DNA from: CAMBDR01 sp046597185
GTDB lineage: Bacteria > Pseudomonadota > Gammaproteobacteria > Burkholderiales > Burkholderiaceae_D
Direction of reading: 5' to 3'
Length of the DNA stretch: 14,376 nt
Assembly: GCA_046597185.1 (NCBI GenBank)
Contig: JBKJLF010000177.1
Location: 1 to 14,376, forward strand
The first letter of the stretch is position 1. Every line of letters starts with the position of its first letter. The notes beneath the pieces were generated by a model. It was given only the letters and a program-made list of their open reading frames with translations, was not told the DNA's origin and did no database searches. A program made the translations under genes and the position numbers. Positions 7,293-14,105 of this stretch are shown piece by piece.

Positions 7293-8534
7293 ATGTTTGA
7301 AGACACTCGCCGCTGTATTTCAATAGCCGCTACCTGCATTTTATTGGTGTCTTGCGGCAGCGAGGGTGACAGCAGGATTTTCGGCCCGGAGCCAGTGCCT
7401 ACAACGGCTCCCGCGACAAAAGCCAGTCCCAACATACTGGCAGATCAAATATTATTTGATAGCGGAGAGGCGGGTTATCACACCATCCGATCACCCACCA
7501 TAATTAGATTAGATAGCACCCATTACATTGTATTTGCTGATGGTAGAAAGAACTCAACCAGTGATTCCGGAAACATAGATATCATACAGAAACAAATTTC
7601 TTTCGATGTGCAAGCAAAATCTCTGGTTATAGGCCCGCTAGAGGTTATTGCTTCTGGAAACGGAAATACCAGAGGCAATGCGACACCGCTACTTTTAAAG
7701 AATGGCCCCAATGCGGGCAGACTTTTACTGTTTTATAACGGAAATTTGGGTACTGATGTTAATAACCAGTTCATCGAAGGCACATCAAAAGATGTGCGCC
7801 GTGCTTATATTCGGTATTCGGATGACGGTGGAAAATCCTACAGCGATGAAAAAGAGCTTGAATCTGCGAGAAAAGCCAACTGGCGTTCGCTTGCCTTTGG
7901 CCCATCGCAAGGAATACAAATGGCTTCGGGCCTGCAACCCGGAAGATTAATAATACCATCCTCTTATTCAGATGAGGAGAAGATATACCGAAATTATCTT
8001 CTCTTATCAGATGACTATGGCGAAACTTTTTATATCGGCGCTGTCAGCGCAAAAGATAGTACCAGCGAAATGTCACTTACGGAGTTCCCATCGGGCAACA
8101 TATACAGTTCTATGCGCACTGGGCAAGACGCAGTGTCTGGCCAACCAGCGATCCCGACAGAAGGTAGACGATGGATAGGCATCAGCACAGACGCTGGTTT
8201 GAGTTTTCACCAAGAGTATAGAGAGGAAGCCGTAAGATCAGGCTCAACTCATGGCGGCACGATCACCTTGCCAGAAAATGATTGCGGAACGCCCTTGTTG
8301 GTTCAGAGTGCCCCACCGACCAAAGGGCGAACCAACCTCACGTTTCATCTTAGTCAGGATGGCAAGTCGTTCTTTTATTCATATGAAGTCACCAGTGGTA
8401 GCTCTGGATACTCCAATCTCGAAAATATGGGCCGCAACAACCTAGGTTTGTTCTATGAGTTTCTAGATGCCGATGGAAGGTTTCATATCAAAATGATTGT
8501 TTTTGATATTTCACCCCTGTGCAGCACCGATTGA
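7293..8534 (+). CDS. GH33 exo-alpha-sialidase, predicted lipoprotein
   Basis: This 413-residue protein should hydrolyse, or rearrange, terminal sialic acid or a related nonulosonic acid outside the cytoplasm. Residues 1-21 form a signal peptide with lipobox L-V-S-C and Cys21. The six-bladed sialidase fold is marked by Asp-box repeats: SDDGGKSY (176), SDDYGETF (239), STDAGLSF (298) and a shortened SQDGKSF (354). The arginine triad can be placed at Arg66 (HTIRSPTIIRL), Arg275 and Arg346 (GRTNLTF). Glu259 and Arg275 come from SEMSLTEFPSGNIYSSMR, which aligns without gaps to the NE...DG...R segment of known sialidases. The nucleophile Tyr is Tyr373 in GYSNLENM. The ATG at 7293 has AGGGG 6 bases upstream. 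It is distinctly A+T richer than the genes to its left and lies near a nonulosonic-acid activation gene. Substrate is inferred from the family. Confidence 0.88.
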   Translation: MFEDTRRCISIAATCILLVSCGSEGDSRIFGPEPVPTTAPATKASPNILADQILFDSGEAGYHTIRSPTIIRLDSTHYIVFADGRKNSTSDSGNIDIIQKQISFDVQAKSLVIGPLEVIASGNGNTRGNATPLLLKNGPNAGRLLLFYNGNLGTDVNNQFIEGTSKDVRRAYIRYSDDGGKSYSDEKELESARKANWRSLAFGPSQGIQMASGLQPGRLIIPSSYSDEEKIYRNYLLLSDDYGETFYIGAVSAKDSTSEMSLTEFPSGNIYSSMRTGQDAVSGQPAIPTEGRRWIGISTDAGLSFHQEYREEAVRSGSTHGGTITLPENDCGTPLLVQSAPPTKGRTNLTFHLSQDGKSFFYSYEVTSGSSGYSNLENMGRNNLGLFYEFLDADGRFHIKMIVFDISPLCSTD

Positions 8535-8579
8535 TACATTTTTTTGCGCAGTAGAAGTTGAAGCAACAGCACTGACATT

Positions 8580-9377
8580 CTAATTTTTTTGGGCTGCAAC
8601 TGTAATAGTGGATCGCAGTGTTTCTGGCATCCACTTACCACTCGCATTGACCATTCGCTTGAGCAAGCCGGCATCGTGTTGACGAACAGCGTTGTCGACT
8701 CGTACCAATGCCGCTGCATAATCTCCTTCTTTAACAATACGGCATACCTCGTTGCGGGTATATTCGCGGATGTGGCCTCTGCCATTTTCTGGCCCCCGAA
8801 GCCACATGGCTGGCTGGCGGCCGCGCAACATGCTCAATCGGCTCATCAGACGTACGGCATTGGGTGTCTGGATGATGACATGGTCACCTGATTGCTGCAG
8901 TTGATGAAACATCTTCATCACATGTTGGGGCGGGAAGTAAAGATGCTCAATGATCTCGCCAAAAACGATCAGGTTGTATCTCTCGTTCGAGCAGGGCGGC
9001 AGGCCTCCTGACTCAAGCTCGTTCAAATCAAAAGCGTAATGGGCACGACAGGACTCGAATCCCTGGCGAAAACTCTGGAACCCCAAGGTATCGATCGTGT
9101 TATTTGGAAATCCGGCCAGAAAAAGCAGGGTCTGCGGCCCCGGCCCGATATCCAAAATTGTATCGCCAGGCTTGATAAAACTTTGCACGCACTCGAACAA
9201 TATCTGCATGCGTATCCGATGATATTTTAAGTACAGGCGCTCTTTATCGGAAATATTAGATTGTAAAACCAGACTTTCAGCATGAGAAAATGAAGTTGGT
9301 TGGTTGGTTGGCTGGTTGGTTGGTTGGTTGGTTGGTGCATGATAACCCCTATCTATTGCATTAATAAAATATAACAC
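8580..9377 (-). CDS. SAM-dependent class I methyltransferase, probably phase variable and out of frame with its best start
   Basis: The methyltransferase body shows the SAM-binding motif ILDIGPGP (74-81, counted from GTG 9377), FGEIIEHL at 139-146 and a HVIIQTPN strand at 166-173, as in Methyltransf_23-type enzymes that methylate sugars or other small glycan groups. The coordinates give the longest frame from GTG 9377, but neither that GTG nor the TTG codons at 9383 and 9389 has a ribosome binding site. The only well-placed start is ATG 9340, with AGGGG at 9346-9350 and a 5-base spacer. From there translation runs through a CAAC tetranucleotide tract in another frame and stops at 9227 after 37 codons. 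One more repeat unit, or two fewer, would join ATG 9340 to the methyltransferase. An internal ATG at 9209 still precedes the SAM motif and could give low expression. It converges on the sialidase gene, with 45 bases between stops. Confidence 0.8.
   Translation of the reverse strand: MLYFINAIDRGYHAPTNQPTNQPTNQPTSFSHAESLVLQSNISDKERLYLKYHRIRMQILFECVQSFIKPGDTILDIGPGPQTLLFLAGFPNNTIDTLGFQSFRQGFESCRAHYAFDLNELESGGLPPCSNERYNLIVFGEIIEHLYFPPQHVMKMFHQLQQSGDHVIIQTPNAVRLMSRLSMLRGRQPAMWLRGPENGRGHIREYTRNEVCRIVKEGDYAAALVRVDNAVRQHDAGLLKRMVNASGKWMPETLRSTITVAAQKN
9295..9336 (-). repeat. tetranucleotide repeat tract (CAAC/GTTG, about 10 units) in the 5' end of the methyltransferase gene
   Basis: On the plus strand the tract is GTTG x4, one variant GCTG, GTTG x5, then a partial GT. 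It lies immediately downstream of ATG 9340 and its ribosome binding site. In the methyltransferase frame it encodes a PTNQ repeat; in the ATG frame it is read in a different register. Because the unit is 4 bases, gain or loss of a unit changes the frame. This is the design of slipped-strand contingency loci in Haemophilus, Neisseria and Moraxella. Confidence 0.9.
9346..9350 (-). promoter_or_regulatory. ribosome binding site of ATG 9340
   Basis: AGGGG on the minus strand lies 5 bases before ATG 9340. It is the only convincing ribosome binding site at the 5' end of the methyltransferase gene, and it selects the start that is currently out of frame. Confidence 0.65.
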
Positions 9378-9591
9378 TTTCAAAGACAAGCAGAACTAAC
9401 AAAGTATTTTCTTCGTGTAGAATTAACAGCACTTTTTAATGTTTTCCCTTGCTTATTTTTCCTGCGGACTGCATATTTAGAACAATTATCTATAAACACT
9501 GCTACAAGTTTTTTTTGGTTTCTCTAAGTGTATAATATAAGGCGTGCCGACCAGACGCGATACTGTACCGAAAATCCATAGCGGTCTATAT

Positions 9592-10242
9592 TTAAAGCTC
9601 TAGAATCAAGGAAGCGATTCTTCGAAATAGTTTTGAATGACCTGAAAGATTGAGGTGATGATGATCAGACATAATGTCAGTCATTGTAAAATCGTCAGTA
9701 CGCACAAAATTTCGAGAGCGAATAGCTTTATTATAACTTTGTATGTTACGACTTATTCCGACGACTTCGTTTTCATAGCTTTCTGAAGGAGGGAGTATTT
9801 CTATCCAACAAACGTTACTGAATATTGATTCGAAGCGGTCGATGTAATTGATAAAAACGGAAAGTGGGGTGTAGGTAATACCTCTCCAATGACGCAGGAA
9901 ATTGGCATAGCGCTTTACGGCTGCTCTAAATAGCGGGCCTACAATAGGCAGAGAAGAAATTACTTTTCGCTCGGTTACCGTTACTGCTCGAGGTGCACAA
10001 TCGACGACCCCGCAATGCATGATCACCAACGCCGGGACGATGGAGGTGTGAAAATAGCTGGTGTGCTGAAACAGATGCCTAATTGTCGCACCGCCATACC
10101 CTAGGTGAATAAAGTCGTAATCACGAAATTCCTCTTTAAGCATGGCTATATACGTATTTTCATACCGAACGGTTTCCGGATTATTTCGCGGGAAAGCCAA
10201 TGAATCGGTAATCAGCAGGATCTGCTTGCGTGGGTTTTTCAT
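9592..10242 (-). CDS. SGNH/GDSL-like hydrolase
   Basis: This 216-residue protein has the block pattern of SGNH hydrolases, which remove or sometimes transfer acyl (often acetyl) groups on glycans. Block I is TDSLAFPR with the likely nucleophile Ser14. Block II has Gly50 in GYGGATI. Block III is HCGVVD at 76-81, where the usual G-x-N-D reads G-V-V-D, so the oxyanion-hole Asn is absent. Block V is DHHHLN, with Asp193 and His196 as the D-x-x-H pair. No signal peptide is seen, so it would act in the cytoplasm on a precursor or nucleotide sugar. Its start ATG at 10242 has no clear ribosome binding site. It follows the two Gfo/Idh/MocA genes on the same strand after a 179-base gap. A role in acyl editing of the nonulosonic acid or another residue is inferred from location. 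Confidence 0.72.
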   Translation of the reverse strand: MKNPRKQILLITDSLAFPRNNPETVRYENTYIAMLKEEFRDYDFIHLGYGGATIRHLFQHTSYFHTSIVPALVIMHCGVVDCAPRAVTVTERKVISSLPIVGPLFRAAVKRYANFLRHWRGITYTPLSVFINYIDRFESIFSNVCWIEILPPSESYENEVVGISRNIQSYNKAIRSRNFVRTDDFTMTDIMSDHHHLNLSGHSKLFRRIASLILEL

Positions 10243-10421
10243 GCATTATTACAATTGATTGATATAATTGTCCGACATTTCGGGTGGAATAAATCCATCT
10301 TAATTCGGCATCCCTTAATATTTCAACAACCAGAACTTATTGTGAGCGACTTCGCTTGGCATTTCCTGCTTCACCGCTAACCGCTGCACATGCGCCTTTA
10401 CTAAGATAGCACCAGCATGCG

Positions 10422-11387
10422 TCAACGAAGTGATGCCGAGTACCCTGCGATCTTTTCATAAACTGGCCATCTTGCAATTTGATCGTCAAGCGTACACAGA
10501 CCTAAGTTGGCGTCTCCTGACAGAAAGTTTTCCACTTGCACAAATAATCCCGGCTTAAACGTTTTATCAAGACGATCATCTATTGTGACCGCCTCGATTA
10601 CGAGGGAACCTCGACGCATGACCTGAAGCGACTCAATAGGGCGAAAGATTAACCGACGATGGCGGGTCAAAACCTCTAATCCCCATCTACCAGGGGCATC
10701 CCAATTGGCATGATAAGAATACAAAACTTTACGATCGGTTGCTCCCGAACCTACAAACACCGCAGAGCTTGGATGCCAAGAAAGGCTACCCTTGCTTAGA
10801 GCATTTATGTCAGTAGGATATCCTCCCAGAAAAAAAGCAAGATCAATTACATGCGTGGAATTTCCAAGAAGCCACGCCTGTTTAACACCAGGGGCCTTGC
10901 TCAGACCTTCAATCACATGGCCCCACTCAGTGAATTCAAAATGCATGGAATGGACGCCTCCATCCTCGTCGATAGCCTTTTGAGCAGCCAGAACTGCCGA
11001 ATACGTTCGACGATTGTACGCAATGAAAACCTCTGCGCAGTTCTTTGTGGCCTTTTTACTTAAGAATTGAAGCTCGGAAAAATATAGTGCGCCAGGTTTT
11101 TCAACTAACACACGCTTAACTCCGGCCTCCACAAGCTGGCTTGCCGCTGATGCAAGACCCTCGATTCCAACGGCAACGATCGCCGCATCTGGGAGCGGAG
11201 GATTTGTTGCTAAATACTTTTCTAATCCGCCTGTTTTCACGAGTAGTCGTGACTCGTCCTGCAAGCGTGCGGCGGATTCAGTTCCTCTACCAATGATAGT
11301 TATATCTGCCTTCATTTCCACAAGAACTTTGGCATATGCCACTGCCATACCTCCTGCGCCAACAATCCAGACATGTTTCTTGTGCAT
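10422..11387 (-). CDS. Gfo/Idh/MocA family oxidoreductase (second of tandem pair)
   Basis: This is a 321-residue NAD(P)-dependent oxidoreductase. The Rossmann motif VGAGGMA is at 9-15, the catalytic-lysine motif EKP is at 96-98, a conserved YNRR is at 124-127, and the H-x-x-D motif THVIDLAFFLGG starts at 178 with His179 and Asp182. All expected catalytic features are present. ATG 11387 was chosen because AGAGGA lies 6 bases upstream. An earlier ATG at 11402 overlaps the stop of the preceding gene as TAATG and is an alternative; the longer frame to 11486 lies inside that gene. The two neighbours share the N-S-x-H-x-x-D-L-A-x-F-L pattern, so they may be distant duplicates working on related substrates. 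Similar oxidoreductases occur in legionaminic-acid clusters, where their function is not settled. Confidence 0.83.
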   Translation of the reverse strand: MHKKHVWIVGAGGMAVAYAKVLVEMKADITIIGRGTESAARLQDESRLLVKTGGLEKYLATNPPLPDAAIVAVGIEGLASAASQLVEAGVKRVLVEKPGALYFSELQFLSKKATKNCAEVFIAYNRRTYSAVLAAQKAIDEDGGVHSMHFEFTEWGHVIEGLSKAPGVKQAWLLGNSTHVIDLAFFLGGYPTDINALSKGSLSWHPSSAVFVGSGATDRKVLYSYHANWDAPGRWGLEVLTRHRRLIFRPIESLQVMRRGSLVIEAVTIDDRLDKTFKPGLFVQVENFLSGDANLGLCTLDDQIARWPVYEKIAGYSASLR

Positions 11388-11401
11388 GGCATCCTCTAGC
11401 A

Positions 11402-12376
11402 TTATGTAATGGGACAATAGTATTCGGAGGAACCAAATTCTGGAGCGGCATGACTTCCGAGTGCGCGAATCAGTGGCAAATGACATGCTACTGAATCGGC
11501 AAATTTCGTCAGAGTAGTATTTTCATGCACAAGTACATCATATGCGATGGATGCGCTTAGCTCGCTCATTAGTGGATTTCTAAATGAGTGATTTACGCAC
11601 GCATTTTCAGCGGCCGGATCTAAGAAAAAAGCTTGCCCAGCAGATTCATTTATAAAGCATGTTCGTGATTCGGAGCGCAGTAGCACCACCAGAGGCATAG
11701 CAGCATGCGATAACGAGCATATGTCTACGCTTGCGGCGCCACATGCACCACGAAGGACCCCAGTGAACTCGTAAAAATTTTTCCTTTTACTGTCAATCAA
11801 TTTTAAATCCATAGCTGCTGTTGACAAGTCACGTGGAAAGGCTCCTGTTAGAAAAGCGGCCAAATCTAAGAAGTGGATGCTGTTGCAGCCTAGTCCCCAA
11901 TTCCCACCATGCACCTGAAAATGGAGCAGTTCTTGTCCCTCGAAAAACTCTTTGACACGCTGATAAACCGGGAAGATTCTGCGTGGGCAATTAACCCAAG
12001 CATTCGCCTTGGCACTGCTGATCAAATCTGATGCGGCCGAATAATCACTGACACGTTGGAAAAGCACCTTTTCAAGCAGAATGTTTCGTACCCGTCGCCC
12101 AGAAAGAAGGCACTGCAACGCGTTTAGCCGAACATCTGCCGTTGTTGCGATCACCGCATAGTCAATAATATCAGGCAATCCGTCTAGTGAAGTTAGATAC
12201 TCAATTCGCTCATTAGCTTCAGAAAATTTCGTCTCACTAACTCGGTGGCGGGCCATGTCCAAAGAACCCGGTGACGGGTCTACAACAAAATATCTACATT
12301 TTATATCTAACGAAGCTAATCCTTGGAGGTGACGGCTACCCAATTGGCCAGCTCCAACTACAACTACTGTAATCAT
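11402..12376 (-). CDS. Gfo/Idh/MocA family oxidoreductase (first of tandem pair)
   Basis: This is a 324-residue member of the family. The Rossmann motif VVGAGQLGSRH is at 6-16, and the C-terminal domain has NSIHFLDLAAFLTG with the H-x-x-D pair at His168 and Asp171. The catalytic-lysine motif reads LLEKV (Lys103) instead of the usual E-K-P, an unusual change that keeps the lysine. The ATG at 12376 starts directly with the first beta strand (ITVVVVG). A GGA element lies a few bases upstream. It is followed by the second oxidoreductase with a TAATG junction, which suggests coupled translation. The upstream gap of 288 bases separates it from the sialyltransferase-like gene. Substrate unknown; a sugar or nucleotide sugar in nonulosonic acid decoration is inferred from context. 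Confidence 0.8.
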   Translation of the reverse strand: MITVVVVGAGQLGSRHLQGLASLDIKCRYFVVDPSPGSLDMARHRVSETKFSEANERIEYLTSLDGLPDIIDYAVIATTADVRLNALQCLLSGRRVRNILLEKVLFQRVSDYSAASDLISSAKANAWVNCPRRIFPVYQRVKEFFEGQELLHFQVHGGNWGLGCNSIHFLDLAAFLTGAFPRDLSTAAMDLKLIDSKRKNFYEFTGVLRGACGAASVDICSLSHAAMPLVVLLRSESRTCFINESAGQAFFLDPAAENACVNHSFRNPLMSELSASIAYDVLVHENTTLTKFADSVACHLPLIRALGSHAAPEFGSSEYYCPIT

Positions 12377-12664
12377 ATCAATCCGATAATAAGGTAAATG
12401 GAATTTCTATTTCACAGCCTGAGAACTATCAATCAAACAATGCCCCAATTCCAACAAAATATCTGCAATCACATTACCTTTCCTGCTGCATACTGCATGT
12501 CGAGTCAGTACTAGTCATTATTGAAATAGAACATTCTGAAATTAGCACTCTGCTGAGAGTATAAATGGCCCGCCATAGCGTGTCCGTTTTATGAATGATG
12601 CGAGACTAAACTTGATCCAATCACATATTTTAAAGAGCGATCGATTAAAATTGAAAAATAATTC
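12377..12664. other. 288-base gap with no convincing gene
   Basis: This A+T-rich stretch separates the sialyltransferase-like gene from the first oxidoreductase. Both strands were read. Only short open frames without starts or ribosome binding sites are present, and no clear hairpin terminator or promoter stands out. Confidence 0.5.
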
Positions 12665-13405
12665 CTAGGTTGTTATATCTAGAAATATAACGCCAAGTTT
12701 CATAAGTTTTTCGGTCGCTTTTGGATCTATCCAGTGGGTAGCCAATCGCATATTTTCTCCCGTGTGACTGCTGTACGAGTAGCCATCATTGGTTAGACCT
12801 ATTCCGCTCACAACAACATTAAATGGATTGCCGCTCAACTTGCAAATGTAGCACGCTAACAATACTGCCCATATTCCGGTACTTGGCTTTGAAATGCCGC
12901 CTTGGCCCCTAAAGGCTAGACGGGCAATTTCATTAGCAAAGACAATGGGACTGGGCGATAACTTTATCATTGCAGATAACAGCCAGCCCGTATTAAGAAC
13001 ATCAAGTACGACATGACGCTTTTGAGCTAAGGATAAATCAATAATTTTGCCAGGAAGCTGGGTCGATGATTTCCATGCGCTATATACCCAGTTTGGTGAC
13101 TGCAGGACAATCGTGTTTTCGCAGCCCGCGCGAATAATTTGATCCTTGGCGGTTTCGGTGGCAATTGACCCATTTTCAAAGAATATAGACTCAACCAAAA
13201 CGTTGAAGGACTCAATAGCATCAAAATGATGCCGGCGCGCGATAGCTGCATTTGCGTAAAAAGCAAGATCAAATGTACCGATATCTTCGTGGGTAAACTT
13301 TGGCTTTGAGCCTACAACAAGGATTCGAAGATTTTCCCCAGCCGATATCTTCTTCAACATCCTTGGCGATAGGAATCGCCTTGCAATCGGCTCCAGCTTA
13401 GTCAT
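12665..13405 (-). CDS. putative sialyltransferase-like (GT29/GT42-type) protein
   Basis: This 246-residue protein is not recognised with certainty. Its layout resembles sialyltransferases: an N-terminal strand and loop ILVVGSKPKF (28-37), in the place of the nucleotide-binding VVGNGPS motif; a central SKPSTGIWAVLLACYICKL segment (172-190), similar to the P-S-T-G-x-x-A-x-x-x-A donor-site motif; then a strand and GIGLT (201-205) where GFG or GFD occurs; and a late HTGENMRLATHWI with His224. There is no signal peptide or membrane anchor. The gene overlaps the end of the NeuA-type CMP-sugar synthetase gene by 8 bases, which fits an enzyme using the CMP-sugar made by that neighbour. ATG 13405 follows this overlap. 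Alternatively it is an uncharacterised glycan protein. The coding call is firm; the function is a hypothesis. Confidence 0.6.
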   Translation of the reverse strand: MTKLEPIARRFLSPRMLKKISAGENLRILVVGSKPKFTHEDIGTFDLAFYANAAIARRHHFDAIESFNVLVESIFFENGSIATETAKDQIIRAGCENTIVLQSPNWVYSAWKSSTQLPGKIIDLSLAQKRHVVLDVLNTGWLLSAMIKLSPSPIVFANEIARLAFRGQGGISKPSTGIWAVLLACYICKLSGNPFNVVVSGIGLTNDGYSYSSHTGENMRLATHWIDPKATEKLMKLGVIFLDITT

Positions 13406-14105
13406 GTGGCACCTTGTGCATCAAATATTCTGCAAATTGAAAATCAAACTCGTCATCAATGTCCACTGATTGCTGCTTCGACATTACATACGCAAAAGAT
13501 TTCTCCCAATCAATGCCTCTTCTTTCACGGAATTGCTTTTCGCGATGAACATATATTGCGCCGTTCAGCCGATATTCTTTATCTATATCCTGACTACGCT
13601 GCTCGCTGACGATTTTTTGGGCGAAGTATTTCATCGACTGATTTTCAGCTAGCGGGGCGCTCCATGCTGAAGGGTGATCAAGTTCGCAAACGGATACGAC
13701 TGATACCGCTTCGTTTCGCTTTTGGCACTCGAATGCCGCGTCGATGTCTAGATGGGTTCGTAAGGGTGAGGTGGGCTGAAGCAGGCAAAAAGTGCCTATT
13801 GATATGTTATGGATGATTGCCCAATCCAAGGCGTGTATGACAACGCTGCTGGACTTGGCCTCATCGGTCGCCAGATCGCCGGGCCTGTCTATGCAGGCAT
13901 CAAGTCTCAGTGCGTTGCCCAGTTGCAGGATTTCGGGATCGTCAGTAGTTAGCAGCACGATGTCGATGCTACGGGCTTTCTGTGCCGCTTCAATCGTCCA
14001 TTGCACCAGCGGCTTGCCGTGCAACAGTCGCATGTTTTTGCCCGGCAGGCGCTTGCTGTTTTTTCGAGCCGGAATAATGGCGAGATTCAAACCTGCTTCA
14101 GTCAT
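13398..14105 (-). CDS. neuA: CMP-nonulosonic acid synthetase (NeuA/LegF/PseF family acylneuraminate cytidylyltransferase)
   Basis: This 235-residue enzyme activates a sialic acid-like sugar with CTP to give its CMP derivative and pyrophosphate. Family motifs are IPARKNSKRLPGKN at 11-24 (nucleotide binding), LQPTSPLR at 109-116, RLNGAIYV at 179-186 and DIDDEFDFQFAE at 215-226 with the metal-binding aspartates. The size is normal for the single-domain bacterial form. ATG 14105 overlaps the stop of the upstream nucleotidyltransferase gene by 8 bases; a TTG at 14117 in the same frame would add four residues. Whether the sugar is Neu5Ac, legionaminic or pseudaminic acid cannot be read from the sequence. 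A nucleotidyltransferase of the PtmE type next to it favours legionaminic acid. The gene symbol is used at family level. Confidence 0.9.
   Translation of the reverse strand: MTEAGLNLAIIPARKNSKRLPGKNMRLLHGKPLVQWTIEAAQKARSIDIVLLTTDDPEILQLGNALRLDACIDRPGDLATDEAKSSSVVIHALDWAIIHNISIGTFCLLQPTSPLRTHLDIDAAFECQKRNEAVSVVSVCELDHPSAWSAPLAENQSMKYFAQKIVSEQRSQDIDKEYRLNGAIYVHREKQFRERRGIDWEKSFAYVMSKQQSVDIDDEFDFQFAEYLMHKVPHD

Noticed and set aside
9531..9536. Plus-strand TATAAT box in the gap upstream of the methyltransferase
   Set aside because: It points toward the antisense side of the SGNH gene, has no good -35 at 16-18 bases, and perfect TATAAT matches are common in A+T-rich DNA.
12407..12514. Minus-strand frame ending in RKGNVIADILLELGHC, a possible gene fragment
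   Set aside because: Only 36 codons with no start, and I could not match it to any family; it may be chance in the 288-base gap.
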